NCBI GenBank assembly: GCA_002721365.1
Contig: PBKC01000062.1
Coordinates: 1 to 41,191, forward strand
Length of the DNA stretch: 41,191 nucleotides
DNA from: Rhodospirillaceae bacterium
GTDB taxonomy: Bacteria; Pseudomonadota; Alphaproteobacteria; GCA-2721365
Direction: 5' to 3'
Part shown: positions 1-8,951 of the stretch, in pieces
Layout: every line of letters starts with the position of its first letter
Numbering within the stretch: position 1 is the stretch's first letter
Position numbers and translations under genes: made by a program
The notes under the pieces: model-generated
What the model saw: only the letters and a program-made list of their open reading frames with translations
What the model was told of the DNA's origin: nothing
Database searches by the model: none

Positions 1-696
1 CACGACATCCCGTCGACATGGTTCATCCCCGGCGTCGTCATCGACTCGCACGAGGCCGCCTGCGAGCAGGTGGTCGCAGCCGGCCACGAGATCGGCCATC
101 ACGGCTATTCCCACGTCCCGCCGGCCGCCATGGCGCGGGAGAAGGAAGAAGCGGAAATGATCCGCGCGCGGGAGTGCATCAAGCGGATCGCCGGCCGCTA
201 TCCGCGCGGCTATCGCTCGGCCGCCTGGGACCTCGGCCCCAACACCATCGACCTGCTGCTCACCCACGGCTTCGACTATGAGAGCAGCATGATGGGGAAC
301 GACTATTCCCCCTATTTCGCCCGGCGCGGCGACAAGCCCACGGTCGACGAGCCGTTCGTGTTCGGTGAGGAAACCCGGCTGGTCGAGATGCCGATCAGCT
401 GGACACTCGACGACTACCCGCATTTCGAGTTCGTCCGCACCAAGGACTATGTCCTGCCCGGCCTGATGAACGCGGGGTCGGTGCTGGAGAACTGGATCGA
501 CGAGTTCGTCTACATGGCGAGGGTCACCGAATGGGGCGCCCTCACCTACACCTTCCATCCCTTCGTGATCGGCCGCGGCCACCGCATGCTGGCGCTGGAG
601 AAGCTGATCCTGCGGCTGAAGGAGATGGACGCGGTGTTCCTGCCCATGGAAGCCGTGGTCGATGAGTTCCTGTCGCGAAACGCCGCCCCGTCCTGA
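1..696 (+). CDS. Polysaccharide deacetylase family protein (PgdA-like, CE4/NodB fold), 5'-truncated by window edge
   Basis: The reading frame is open from base 1, so the N-terminus lies outside the window; about 231 residues are visible. The start reads STWFIPG, followed by the metal-binding region HEIGHHGYSH, which matches the second NodB-domain motif (H-x3-H type) of CE4 deacetylases. The middle block (ESSMMGNDYSPY, then EMPISWTLDDYPHF) and the late TFHPFVIGR block resemble the Helicobacter pylori PgdA-like clade more than classical NodB. CE4 enzymes remove acetyl or related acyl groups from glycans or other N-acyl compounds, but the substrate here cannot be told. The motif-1 aspartate would lie upstream of the window. 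The stop is followed 40 nt later by a solute-binding protein gene on the same strand, so the two may be co-transcribed with transport genes further upstream (inference). Confidence 0.85.
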   Translation, partial: HDIPSTWFIPGVVIDSHEAACEQVVAAGHEIGHHGYSHVPPAAMAREKEEAEMIRARECIKRIAGRYPRGYRSAAWDLGPNTIDLLLTHGFDYESSMMGNDYSPYFARRGDKPTVDEPFVFGEETRLVEMPISWTLDDYPHFEFVRTKDYVLPGLMNAGSVLENWIDEFVYMARVTEWGALTYTFHPFVIGRGHRMLALEKLILRLKEMDAVFLPMEAVVDEFLSRNAAPS

Positions 697-736
697 GAGC
701 GCTCGACGCCGCGCCCCCTTCCGAGAAGGAGCGATC

Positions 737-2329
737 ATGATGACCGCCGAACGCCGCAACGGACCGTCTTCCTTTCGCGTCGGGCTTGCCGGTCTGGCCG
801 TCGCGGCCGCCATCGCCTGTGCTCCTGTCCGAACGGCGGAGGCAGCCGACACCTTCGTGTTCGCCAACACCAGCGAATACGACACCATGGACCCGCATCT
901 CACCTTCGATGTCGGACGGGTGGCCTATCGCCTCAATCTCTATGACGGCCTCATGAGGTGGGAGGACAACCCGCCGAAGCTCGAGCCGTGGCTCGCCAGT
1001 GGCTACACGATCAGCGACGACGGGCTGACCTATACCTTCATCCTGCGGGAGGGCGTCGAATTCCATGACGGCAGCGAGCTGACCGCCCACGACGTCGTCT
1101 ACAGCATGGAGCGCATCCTGGCGCTGAAGAAGGGCGCGGCGAGCCTGTTCGCGCCGCTGGTCGAGCCCGGCAGCACCACCGCGCCCGATGACTACACGGT
1201 GATGTTCAAGCTGACGCGGCCGGCGGCGATCTTCCTGTCGATCGTGCCGGAAATCCACGTCGTCAACGCCGACCTCATCGAAAAGCATGCCAAGGACGGC
1301 GACTGGGGCACGGACTGGCTCGCCACCCACGATGCCGGTTCGGGCTCGTTCAAACTGCGCCGCTTCGACCCGGCGATCGGCTTCCAGGCCGAGCGTTTCG
1401 AGGACCATTTCCTCGGCTGGGGTGAGAACTACCTCGACCGGATCGAGTTCCGGACGGTGCGCGAGGCGACGACGCGGGTGCTGGGCCTGATCAAGGGCGA
1501 TTTCGACGGCACCGACGGCTACCTGCCGCGCGATCAGGTGGCCCGCCTCACCGAGGCCAAGGGGGTGAAGGTTCTCGAGGAGCAGTCGATGCGCCTCGCC
1601 GTGGTCCAGATCAACACCCAGCGTCCGCCCCTCGACGACGTCCATGTCCGCCGCGCGATCAGCTACGCCTTCGACTATGACGGGGTGATCGACAACATGC
1701 TCGGCGGCACCGTCGAGCGCAACGGCGCCCCGATCCCGAAGAACCTGTGGGGATATCCGGAGGACGCCGAGGTCTACAGCTACGATATCGACAAGGCCAA
1801 GGTCGAGCTCGCCGAGGCGGCGAAGCCCGTCGAGCGGGCGCTGAGCATTCACCCCATGGTCGGCTACAACCAGACCGACCAGATGGCGCTGATCCTCCAG
1901 AACGGCCTTCGCAAGATCGGCATCGACGCCCGCATCACGCCGGAGACCTGGCCGACCCTGGTCGGCAAAACGGCGAGCCCCGACACTGCCCCCGACATCT
2001 GGCTACACTGGGTCAGCACCTATTACGCCGACCCGCACAACTGGATTGGGGAGATGTACGACTCCGCCAACCGGGGCACCTGGAAGGCGTCGAGCTATTA
2101 CCGGACCCCGGAGGTCGATGCGCTTCTGGAAGACCCCCTGACCCTGACCGACCAGGATGCCCGCGCCGAGAAGTACGCGGCGGCGGCGAGGATCGTCGTC
2201 GCCGAGGCGCCGGGGCTCTGGATCTACAACACCAAATGGTACGGCCCCTACGCCGACAAGGTCGAAGGGGTGCGCTTCTCGCCGGTCGGCGACGGGCAGG
2301 AAATGCGCTGGATCTACTTCAAGGATTGA
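737..2329 (+). CDS. ABC transporter periplasmic substrate-binding protein, family 5 (peptide/nickel type)
   Basis: A 530-residue extracytoplasmic solute-binding protein. I chose the ATG at 737 because AGAAGGAG lies five bases upstream and it gives a clean signal peptide: basic N-terminus, hydrophobic LAGLAVAAAIACAP core, cleavage near TAEA-ADT. The mature part opens with the family-5 pattern (DTMDPH, LYDGLMRWED, then PWLASGYTISDDGLTYTF and LREGVEFHDG-SELTAHDV). The C-terminal lobe has WLHWVSTYYADPHNW and ends in IYNTKWYGPYADKVEGV. This family delivers oligopeptides, dipeptides, nickel or glycosides to an ABC permease, and the ligand is not evident. No permease or ATPase gene follows; partners may lie upstream of the window. 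Confidence 0.92.
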   Translation: MMTAERRNGPSSFRVGLAGLAVAAAIACAPVRTAEAADTFVFANTSEYDTMDPHLTFDVGRVAYRLNLYDGLMRWEDNPPKLEPWLASGYTISDDGLTYTFILREGVEFHDGSELTAHDVVYSMERILALKKGAASLFAPLVEPGSTTAPDDYTVMFKLTRPAAIFLSIVPEIHVVNADLIEKHAKDGDWGTDWLATHDAGSGSFKLRRFDPAIGFQAERFEDHFLGWGENYLDRIEFRTVREATTRVLGLIKGDFDGTDGYLPRDQVARLTEAKGVKVLEEQSMRLAVVQINTQRPPLDDVHVRRAISYAFDYDGVIDNMLGGTVERNGAPIPKNLWGYPEDAEVYSYDIDKAKVELAEAAKPVERALSIHPMVGYNQTDQMALILQNGLRKIGIDARITPETWPTLVGKTASPDTAPDIWLHWVSTYYADPHNWIGEMYDSANRGTWKASSYYRTPEVDALLEDPLTLTDQDARAEKYAAAARIVVAEAPGLWIYNTKWYGPYADKVEGVRFSPVGDGQEMRWIYFKD

Positions 2330-2375
2330 CGGAGCCGTCCCGTCTCCCCATTCCATCGCCGATGACGGTGATCGG

Positions 2376-2933
2376 ATGGGCGACGGCAGGTTGATCGGAC
2401 GATTCCGCACGAGGCCCGCGGCCCCACGGTCGATCGCCGCGCACGCCGTAGGGGGCGACCGCCTGCTCGGGCTCGGGCTGATCGCCTCGTCGGTCCTGCT
2501 GGTGGTGGGCTGGACGGCGCCGATCATGACCGTGAAGCGCCTGTTCCTGTTCGGAGACGAGCTTTCGGTCTTGCAGGGACTGTTCGTGCTCGCCGATCAC
2601 GGCGATCTCGGCCTGCTCGCCATCCTCACCCTGTTCACGATCGTCTTTCCGATCGCCAAGCTGATCCTCGCCTTCCGCCTGTGGCGCCATGGCGACGTCA
2701 CCGAGCCCCGCTTCGAACGCCACCTCAGACGTGTCGAGACGCTTGGCCGCTGGTCGATGCTCGACGTCTTTCTGGTGTCGCTGACGGTGGCCGCGGTCGA
2801 GGGCAGCCTCATTGCCGATATCCACCTGCATTGGGGCCTCTACGTCTTCACCGCCGCGGTGATCCTCTCCATGATCACCTTCTCCCGCATGACCATGATC
2901 GCCGCCCGCATGGCCAAGGGAATCTATCCCTGA
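2376..2933 (+). CDS. Paraquat-inducible protein A (PqiA-domain) membrane protein
   Basis: A 185-residue integral membrane protein. Four hydrophobic segments are visible, roughly LGLIASSVLLVVGWTAPI, LGLLAILTLFTIVFPIAKLIL, MLDVFLVSLTVAAVEGSL and LYVFTAAVILSMITF. The combination of P-I-x-K in the second helix with a GRWSMLDVF block before the third is typical of the PqiA domain. Family members work with MCE-domain proteins in lipid transport across the envelope, but no MCE gene is in view. The ATG at 2376 is the first in-frame ATG after the upstream stop; its ribosome binding site is weak, so the exact start is less certain. It lies 46 nt after the solute-binding protein gene on the same strand, and it is the last plus-strand gene in the window. 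Confidence 0.8.
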   Translation: MGDGRLIGRFRTRPAAPRSIAAHAVGGDRLLGLGLIASSVLLVVGWTAPIMTVKRLFLFGDELSVLQGLFVLADHGDLGLLAILTLFTIVFPIAKLILAFRLWRHGDVTEPRFERHLRRVETLGRWSMLDVFLVSLTVAAVEGSLIADIHLHWGLYVFTAAVILSMITFSRMTMIAARMAKGIYP

Positions 2934-2950
2934 AGCCGGCGCGCGGCCTT

Positions 2951-3058
2951 CCCCCCTCCCCGCCCCTCCCCCTGAAGGGAGAGGGGGAAAAGTGCTGAGC
3001 CAGGGCAGGTGACGAGACGGAATCCCCTCTCCCGAGAGGGGGAGGGTTAGGGAGGGGG
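2951..3058. repeat. Large GC-rich inverted repeat between convergent genes (possible bidirectional terminator)
   Basis: The arm at 2951-2986 (C-rich, ending AGGGAGAGGGG) and the arm at 3024-3058 (beginning CCCCTCTCCC) are near reverse complements over about 35 bases with a few mismatches, separated by about 37 bases. Each arm also contains its own shorter CCCTC/GAGGG stem. It fills the gap between the PqiA-type gene (+) and pccB (-), where a two-way terminator would sit. Similar C/G-tract palindromes are common as dispersed intergenic repeats in proteobacteria. Copy number elsewhere in the genome cannot be judged here. Confidence 0.6.
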
Positions 3059-3094
3059 CGACCTACGCCGCGGCCCCCGAGGATTCCCTCTACC

Positions 3095-4627
3095 TCACAG
3101 CGGGATGTTGGCGTGCTTCTTCCACGGGTTCTCCAGCTTCTTGTCGCGGAGAAGGCGGAGCGAGCGGCAGATTCGCCAGCGGGTGTTCTGGGGCATGATC
3201 ACGTCGTCGATGAAGCCGCGGCTGGCGGCGACGAAGGGGTTGGCGAACTTGGACCTGTATTCTTCGGTCTTCTCTTCGACCGCTGCGGGGTCCGAGATCG
3301 AGCCACGGAAGATGATCTCGACCGCCCCCTTGGGCCCCATCACCGCGATCTCGGCGCTGGGCCACGCATAGTTCACATCGCCGCGGAGATGCTTCGACGC
3401 CATGACGTCGTAGGCGCCGCCATAGGCCTTACGGGTGATGACCGTGATCTTCGGCACCGTCGCCTCGGCATAGGCGAACAACAGCTTCGCGCCGTGCTTG
3501 ATGATGCCGCCGAATTCCTGGGCGGTTCCGGGAAGGAAGCCCGGCACGTCGACGAAGGTGACGATCGGAATGTTGAAGCAATCGCAGAAACGGACGAAGC
3601 GCGCCGCCTTCCGCGAGGAATCGATGTCGAGGCAGCCGGCCAGCACCATCGGCTGGTTGGCGACGACGCCGACGGTCGAGCCTTCCATGCGGGCGAAGCC
3701 GACGACGATGTTGCGGGCGTAGGCCGGCTGGATTTCGAAGAAGTCGGCCTCGTCGACGACTTTCAGGATCAGTTCCTTGATGTCGTAGGGCTGGTTCGGG
3801 TTCGGCGGGACCAGGGTATTGAGTGAGGACTCCATGCGCTCGGCCGGATCGGCGGTCGGCCGGGTCGGTGGCGGCTGGCGATTGGACAGCGGCAGGAAGT
3901 CGACCATGCGGCGGAGACTCGCCAGCGCCTCGACGTCGTTGTCGAAGGCGCGGTCGGCGACGCCCGACTTCTGGGTGTGGGTCAGCGCGCCACCCAGTTC
4001 CTCATGGGTCACCGTCTCGTGGGTCACGGTCTTCACGACGTCGGGGCCAGTGACGAACATGTAGGACGAGTCCTTCACCATGAAGATGAAGTCGGTCATG
4101 GCGGGGGAATAGACGGCGCCGCCCGCGCAAGGACCCATCACCATGGATATCTGCGGGATCACGCCCGAAGCCATCACGTTCCGCTGGAACACCTCGGCAT
4201 AGCCCGCAAGCGAGGCCACGCCCTCCTGGATGCGGGCGCCACCCGAATCGTTGAGGCCGATCACCGGCACGCCGATCTTCATCGCCTGGTCCATGACCTT
4301 GCACAGCTTCTCGGCGTGCGCCTCGCTCAGGGAACCGCCGAACACGGTGAAGTCCTGGCTGAAGACGAAGACGGGCCGGCCGTTGATGGTGCCGTGGCCG
4401 GTGACGACGCCGTCGCCCGGCACCCGCTGCTCCTCCATGCCGAAATCCGAGCAGCGGTGCTCGACGAACATGTCGTATTCCTCGAACGAGCCGTCATCGA
4501 GGAGCAGTTCCAGCCGCTCGCGGGCGCTCAGCTTCCCCTTGGCGTGCTGTGCCTGCACCCGCCGCTCGCCGCCGCCGGCTCGTGCCGCCGCCCGCATGCG
4601 TTCAAGCCGCCCGATGATGTCGTCCAT
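3095..4627 (-). CDS. pccB: Propionyl-CoA / acyl-CoA carboxylase beta (carboxyltransferase) subunit
   Basis: 510 residues, the usual length for PccB. It is the biotin-dependent carboxyltransferase that moves CO2 from carboxybiotin to propionyl-CoA, giving methylmalonyl-CoA. The N-terminal half carries [16 protein letters not shown], an oxyanion-hole region [16 protein letters not shown] and [17 protein letters not shown]. The C-terminal half carries [33 protein letters not shown] and the [14 protein letters not shown] motif. All are characteristic of the AccD5/PccB branch of crotonase-fold carboxyltransferases. The ATG at 4627 has a GGGGGG tract about five bases upstream. The biotin carboxylase partner (pccA) is not in the window. 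Closely related methylmalonyl or mixed acyl-CoA carboxylases cannot be fully excluded. Confidence 0.93.
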   Translation of the reverse strand: MDDIIGRLERMRAAARAGGGERRVQAQHAKGKLSARERLELLLDDGSFEEYDMFVEHRCSDFGMEEQRVPGDGVVTGHGTINGRPVFVFSQDFTVFGGSLSEAHAEKLCKVMDQAMKIGVPVIGLNDSGGARIQEGVASLAGYAEVFQRNVMASGVIPQISMVMGPCAGGAVYSPAMTDFIFMVKDSSYMFVTGPDVVKTVTHETVTHEELGGALTHTQKSGVADRAFDNDVEALASLRRMVDFLPLSNRQPPPTRPTADPAERMESSLNTLVPPNPNQPYDIKELILKVVDEADFFEIQPAYARNIVVGFARMEGSTVGVVANQPMVLAGCLDIDSSRKAARFVRFCDCFNIPIVTFVDVPGFLPGTAQEFGGIIKHGAKLLFAYAEATVPKITVITRKAYGGAYDVMASKHLRGDVNYAWPSAEIAVMGPKGAVEIIFRGSISDPAAVEEKTEEYRSKFANPFVAASRGFIDDVIMPQNTRWRICRSLRLLRDKKLENPWKKHANIPL

Positions 4628-4726
4628 TCTGCCCCCCGATAGCTCGCTGCTTTGGCGCGAGGCGCGCCTTCGTGACCGGTCGATGACATAGCAGGGAACG
4701 GGGCGTTTGGGGACCGCCTTCGACGA

Positions 4727-5425
4727 TCAAGCCACCTTTACCAGCGTCATGAAGCGCTCGGCGTCGCCGATGTCGCGGGCGATGATCTCGCGGCGCCGGG
4801 TCAGCTCCTCGTCCTCGCCCCAGGTCTCGATGCTGTAGGATTCGTCGATCTGACTGACCTCGAAAGCGCGGGCGGCATCGATCTCGCCTTCGAGCAGGGC
4901 CAGCCCGACGATCAGCGAACCCGATGCGACCACGGCGGCATTCAAGGCCACCAGCGTCAGGTCGTCGCGATCCGCCACCGCCGCATGGAGGGACCGGAGC
5001 GCCTCCTCCGACTGGGCTTGCGGCATGACGCCGTCGACGACCGTCAAGCGCGCGTCGAACCGCATCAGCGCCCAGTCCAGAAGGGGCTGCCACGCATCGC
5101 TCTGGCGCTCGGCCAACTCCGGCGGATGTTCCGCGCGGTAGCAGAGAAGATCGGTCTGGGCGTAGCCGGCGATCTCCTTGACCACAGCGTCGCGATTGCC
5201 GGCCACCCTGTCGACCGCGGTGCAGGCAAGGCGCATCAGCGGCATCGACAACGGCTCCACCTCCTTCCCCTGCCCCGCCCATTCCCCGGCGATCGCCTCG
5301 GCCAGAGGGGCGGAAGGGACGATCAGCGGCCGCTTGGCCGGCGTCCGGATCGGTTTCCCATCGAGATGAACGGCGAACCCGCCCTCGGCGGGGGCGGCGA
5401 CAGCGGTCTTGTAGAAACGTCTCAT
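4727..5425 (-). CDS. ATP12-family F1-ATPase assembly chaperone
   Basis: 232 residues. In mitochondria and alphaproteobacteria, ATP12-family proteins bind the F1 alpha subunit during assembly of ATP synthase. Family features include the N-terminal MRRFYKTA, a LDGKPIRTPAKRPLIVPS segment, AEAIAGEWAGQG, the central TDLLCYRAEHPPEL and the late VGLALLEGEIDAARAFE-SQIDE block. The start at 5425 is the conserved family start and has AGGAAGG just upstream; a longer open frame upstream runs through a palindromic repeat and is not used here. It is encoded about 100 nt upstream of pccB on the same strand and downstream of the HAD phosphatase. Confidence 0.9.
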   Translation of the reverse strand: MRRFYKTAVAAPAEGGFAVHLDGKPIRTPAKRPLIVPSAPLAEAIAGEWAGQGKEVEPLSMPLMRLACTAVDRVAGNRDAVVKEIAGYAQTDLLCYRAEHPPELAERQSDAWQPLLDWALMRFDARLTVVDGVMPQAQSEEALRSLHAAVADRDDLTLVALNAAVVASGSLIVGLALLEGEIDAARAFEVSQIDESYSIETWGEDEELTRRREIIARDIGDAERFMTLVKVA

Positions 5426-5470
5426 GGGCCTTCCTGACGAAGCGAAACGACCTGTTCTCCATTTTCTGTC

Positions 5471-5493
5471 ATTGCCGGGCTCGACCCGGCAAT
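5471..5493. repeat. REP-like palindrome (9-bp perfect stem)
   Basis: ATTGCCGGG at 5471-5479, a five-base CTCGA spacer, then CCCGGCAAT at 5485-5493 form a perfect 9-bp stem. It lies in the 126-bp spacer between the HAD phosphatase and ATP12 genes. Short elements of this type, centred on CCGGG-CTCGA-CCCGG, are frequent dispersed intergenic repeats in alphaproteobacteria. It could also act as an mRNA-stabilising hairpin. Confidence 0.6.
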
Positions 5494-5551
5494 CTCCGGA
5501 CCACACTGGGAGATGCCCAACTCAAGGCCGCGCACGACAGAGAGCAAAGGC

Positions 5552-6235
5552 TTATCGGTCACGATCGGCGAGTTCAGCCAGGACCAACTCCAGGTCGGCG
5601 AAGGTCGGGGCGACGGCCACCGCACCTGCCGCACTCAGTTCCTCGGGCGGATGATAGCCCCAGCCGACCCCAATCCCGGTGGCACCGGCTCGGCGCGCCA
5701 TTTCGATGTCGTAGCTGATGTCGCCGATCATCGCCGTCGCCGTCGGCGACGTGCCGCAATCGGCGATCGCCCGCCGGACCATCTCCGGATGCGGTTTGCT
5801 GGGGGCGTCGTCGGCGGTCTGCAGAGTGACGAAATAATGCCCGAGCCCGGTGCGTTCCAAGACGCCGAGAAGACCGCGGCGGGATTTCCCCGTGGCGATC
5901 CCCAGAAGGTAGCCGGCATCGTCAAGGCGCTTCAGGGTATCGGCGACACCAGGGAACAGGACTTCCTCATGCTCACCGGCTTCTCGGATCGCGCGGAACG
6001 CTTCGCGATACGCCTCGGCCATGATGCTGTGGTCGTCGGGCGAGGCTTCGGGGCGCAGCACGGCCATCGCCTCGACCAGCGACAGTCCGACGATGCGCCG
6101 CACGCGCTCCGGTTCTGGCACTTCGCCCAGGCCCAGCGCCGCGTAGGTATCGACCATGGCGGCGACGATTCCGTGCTGGCTGTCGACGAGGGTCCCGTCG
6201 CAGTCGAAGATCACCAGCCGCGGTTCACCGGTCAT
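5552..6235 (-). CDS. HAD-superfamily hydrolase, phosphoglycolate-phosphatase-like
   Basis: 227 residues with a complete set of HAD motifs. Motif I is FDCDGTLVDSQ (nucleophile D11, acid/base D13), motif II threonine is in GIATGKS near 115, the motif III lysine is in SKPHPEM near 147, and motif IV GDISYD is at 171-176. The alpha-helical cap between motifs I and II places it in subfamily IA with Gph, pyrophosphatase PpaX and similar phosphatases. The exact substrate (2-phosphoglycolate, pyrophosphate, nucleotides) cannot be inferred. It starts 31 nt after rluC on the same strand, so it is probably the last gene of the train that begins at the Deg-type protease. Confidence 0.9.
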   Translation of the reverse strand: MTGEPRLVIFDCDGTLVDSQHGIVAAMVDTYAALGLGEVPEPERVRRIVGLSLVEAMAVLRPEASPDDHSIMAEAYREAFRAIREAGEHEEVLFPGVADTLKRLDDAGYLLGIATGKSRRGLLGVLERTGLGHYFVTLQTADDAPSKPHPEMVRRAIADCGTSPTATAMIGDISYDIEMARRAGATGIGVGWGYHPPEELSAAGAVAVAPTFADLELVLAELADRDR

Positions 6236-6266
6236 GAGCCGCTCCCGCCTCGACGCGCAATCCGAA

Positions 6267-7253
6267 CTATCCTTCCCGGCGCCGTGACGGACCGCTTTCC
6301 AGCGCCACTTCCAGCCCCAGCTCCTTGACCGTCCGGCGGAAATGTTCGGGCAGCGGTGCCGTCACATGGCCCGTCCCCTTGTCGGGGTGGGGGTAGGTCA
6401 GCTCACGTGCATGCAGATGAAGTTGCCGCGGCAGGTCCATGCCCTCGATGAACGCGCCGGCGCCACCATACTTCCCGTCGCCCAGGATCGGCGTCCCCAG
6501 CAAAGCGCAGTGGACGCGGAGCTGGTGGGTGCGCCCGGTGCGCGGCCGCAACTCGACCAGCGCGGCATGGCGGCCGGCGCTGTCGAGAACCCGATAGTCC
6601 GTCACCGCCGGTTTGCCGTCATCGACCTCCGCCATCATACGCTCGCCGCCCGGCCCGGCCACTTTGGCGACCGGCGCGCTGAGCCGCCCTTCGCGGGGGG
6701 TAGGCACCCCGACCACCACCGCCCAGTAGATCTTCTCGACCTCGCCTTTCTTGAAGGCAGCGGTGAGCTTCGCCGCCGCCGAGGCGCTGCGCGCGAGCAG
6801 CAGGACGCCGCTCGTATCCTTGTCGAGGCGGTGAACCAGCCGCGGACGTTCGGACGAATCGAAGCGCAGGGCATCAAGCGCCGCATCGACATGGCTCGCC
6901 TGCCCGGTGCCGCCCTGCACCGCGAGCCCGGCCGGTTTGTCGATGGCGATCACCTGGCCGTCGCGATGGAGGACTCGCGCCTTGAGCAGCGCCGCCTGCT
7001 TCGGGTCCACGGCCGGCCGCGGCGGTTTGCTGCCTTTCTCCGACTCCGTGGGCAAGGGCGGGATGCGGATCGCCTGACCGGGCGACAGCCTTTCGTTCGC
7101 CTTGGCCCGACTGCCATCGACCCTTACCTGCCCGGTGCGGAGCAGCTTCTGAAGATGGCCATGGCCGAGGCCCGGAAAATGCCGGGCGAACCAGCGGTCG
7201 AGCCTCAGGTCGCCCTCGTCTGGAGCGACGACGATGGTCGTCACGCCGCTCAT
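6267..7253 (-). CDS. rluC: RluA/RluC-family 23S rRNA pseudouridine synthase
   Basis: 328 residues. The N-terminal S4-like RNA-binding domain lies around residues 13-66 (LRLDRWFARHFPG, LLRTGQVRVDG). The catalytic domain follows, with IAIDKPAGLAVQGG and the signature HRLDKDTSG at 141-149, whose aspartate (D144) is the catalytic residue. The RTGRTHQLRVHCALLG-PILGDGKYG block is also typical. RluC-type enzymes convert uridines of 23S rRNA to pseudouridine; RluC versus RluD specificity is assigned by resemblance only. The ATG overlaps the crcB stop by four bases (ATGA), indicating translational coupling. Confidence 0.88.
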   Translation of the reverse strand: MSGVTTIVVAPDEGDLRLDRWFARHFPGLGHGHLQKLLRTGQVRVDGSRAKANERLSPGQAIRIPPLPTESEKGSKPPRPAVDPKQAALLKARVLHRDGQVIAIDKPAGLAVQGGTGQASHVDAALDALRFDSSERPRLVHRLDKDTSGVLLLARSASAAAKLTAAFKKGEVEKIYWAVVVGVPTPREGRLSAPVAKVAGPGGERMMAEVDDGKPAVTDYRVLDSAGRHAALVELRPRTGRTHQLRVHCALLGTPILGDGKYGGAGAFIEGMDLPRQLHLHARELTYPHPDKGTGHVTAPLPEHFRRTVKELGLEVALESGPSRRREG

Positions 7254-7639
7254 GGCAGAAGAGCGCGCATGCCGTGATAGCCGGCAAGGCAGGCGCCGAT
7301 CGCGACCAGCACGGAAGCGCCGACATAGAGCAGCGCCGATCCGACCTCGCCCCGCTGCAACAGCACCAGCGTGTCGAGCGAGAACGAAGAGAAGGTGGTG
7401 AAGCCGCCCAGCAGCCCGACGATCAGGAAACCGCGCACAGCGCCCCCGAAGCCGTGATACTCGATCACGAAGGCGACGAGGATGCCCATCAGGAGCGAGC
7501 CGAGAACGTTGCAGAACAGGATGCCGTAGGGAAAGTCGGCGCCCAACCGATGCAGGACCCAGCCGCCGACGAAATGCCGGCTGACCGCTCCCAGCGCGCC
7601 ACCCGCGGCGATCGCCGCCACCAAACCGCTATTCCCCAT
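7250..7639 (-). CDS. crcB: CrcB/Fluc fluoride ion channel
   Basis: 129 residues, the usual size for one Fluc subunit, with four hydrophobic helices. Diagnostic segments are GGALGAVSRHFVGGW at the N-terminus, FPYGILFCNVLGSLLMG (the conserved pore asparagine), and GLLGGFTTFSSFSLD, the GGxTTFSTF-type phenylalanine-box and sodium-site motif. It works as a dual-topology dimer that lets fluoride leave the cell. It overlaps rarA upstream by 11 nt and rluC downstream by 4 nt, so expression is coupled. I see no fluoride riboswitch, consistent with its internal position in the train. Confidence 0.95.
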   Translation of the reverse strand: MGNSGLVAAIAAGGALGAVSRHFVGGWVLHRLGADFPYGILFCNVLGSLLMGILVAFVIEYHGFGGAVRGFLIVGLLGGFTTFSSFSLDTLVLLQRGEVGSALLYVGASVLVAIGACLAGYHGMRALLP

Positions 7640-8951
7640 TCTCCGCCCCCGCTCGACGTTCGTCTCTCAGCCGCTGCCAATATGCCAGACGCTTGGCGAT
7701 CTCGCGTTCGAACCCGCGTTCGGTCGGCGAATAGAACCGCTGACGTTTCATCTCGTCCGGGAAATAGTCCTGGCCGGAGAAAGCATCGGGGCTCTCATGG
7801 TCATAGGCATAGCCGGCACCGTACCCCAGATCGCGCATCATCCGGGTGGGCGCATTGAGGATGTGCTTGGGCGGCATCAGCGAGCCGAACTCCTTCGCCG
7901 CGCGGTTGGCGGCGCCGAGCGCCTTATAGGCGGCGTTCGACTTGGGCGCGGTGGCCAGATAGAGCACACATTGGGCGATCGCCAGTTCCCCTTCCGGCGA
8001 ACCGATGAAGTCGTAAGCGTCCTTGGCGGCGATCGCCAGCGTGAGAGCTTGCGGATCGGCGAGCCCGACGTCTTCGGACGCGAAGCGAACGAGACGGCGG
8101 AGGATGTAGAGCGGCTCCTCGCCCCCCGCCAACATGCGTGCCAGCCAGTAGAGCGAGGCGTCGGCATCCGAGCCGCGCAGCGACTTGTGCAGCGCGCTGA
8201 TGAGATTGTAATGGCCTTCCTGCGCCTTGTCGTAGAGGGGCGCCCGCTTCTGCACCGTATCGAGAAGGGCCGTGGTATCGAGCGGCTTCTCGGCCTTGAG
8301 CGCGAACAACTCCTCGGCGAGGTTGAGAAGATAACGGCCGTCGCCGTCGGCGATGGCGCGGAGCATGGCCCGGGCGTCGTCGTCGAGCGGGACGGTCCGC
8401 TCCTCCTCCTTTTCAGCCCGGGTAAGAAGCGCCTCCAAGGCACGGTCGTCGAGGCGGTTGAGAACGAGGACCTGGCAGCGGGACAGAAGCGCCCCATTAA
8501 GCTCGAACGACGGGTTTTCGGTCGTCGCGCCCACCAGAACGACCGTCCCATCTTCGACATAAGGCAGGAAGGCGTCCTGCTGGGACCGGTTGAAGCGATG
8601 AATCTCGTCGACGAACAGAAGTGTCCCTTCGCCCGTCTCGCGCCGCCGCCGCGCCGCCTCGAACGCCTTCCGCAGGTCGGCGACGCCTGAGAACACGGCC
8701 GACAAGGGCTCGAAATAGAGCTTGGTGTGCTTGGCGAGCAGCCGGGCGATGGTCGTCTTGCCAGTCCCCGGCGGTCCCCAGAGAATGATCGAGGCGAGGC
8801 GGCCGGAAGCGAGCATGCGCCCGATCGGCGCCTCGGGGCCCAGGAGATGATCCTGGCCCACCACCGTGTCGAGCGCCGCCGGGCGGAGCCGGTCGGCGAG
8901 CGGGCGTGGCGCCCCCGCCTCCAGCCCGGCAGCCTCGAACAGGTTCGCCAT
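7629..8951 (-). CDS. rarA: Replication-associated recombination protein A (RarA/MgsA AAA+ ATPase)
   Basis: 440 residues. Walker A GPPGTGKT lies at 59-66 and Walker [11 protein letters not shown] near 111-120. The sensor-1 region is [10 protein letters not shown] and the C-terminal tetramerisation domain contains LPPKH-like [11 protein letters not shown] and YAYDHE. RarA acts at stalled forks together with the clamp-loader and SSB network. I chose the ATG at 8951 because the protein then begins MANLFEA, the family start, and the ATG shares one base with the stop of the upstream protease gene (TGATG). A longer in-frame extension would overlap the protease gene substantially. Confidence 0.95.
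   Translation of the reverse strand: MANLFEAAGLEAGAPRPLADRLRPAALDTVVGQDHLLGPEAPIGRMLASGRLASIILWGPPGTGKTTIARLLAKHTKLYFEPLSAVFSGVADLRKAFEAARRRRETGEGTLLFVDEIHRFNRSQQDAFLPYVEDGTVVLVGATTENPSFELNGALLSRCQVLVLNRLDDRALEALLTRAEKEEERTVPLDDDARAMLRAIADGDGRYLLNLAEELFALKAEKPLDTTALLDTVQKRAPLYDKAQEGHYNLISALHKSLRGSDADASLYWLARMLAGGEEPLYILRRLVRFASEDVGLADPQALTLAIAAKDAYDFIGSPEGELAIAQCVLYLATAPKSNAAYKALGAANRAAKEFGSLMPPKHILNAPTRMMRDLGYGAGYAYDHESPDAFSGQDYFPDEMKRQRFYSPTERGFEREIAKRLAYWQRLRDERRAGAENGE

Noticed and set aside
542..1852. A 436-codon minus-strand frame across the deacetylase and solute-binding protein genes
   Set aside because: Both plus-strand genes have clear family motifs; the minus-strand product has none.
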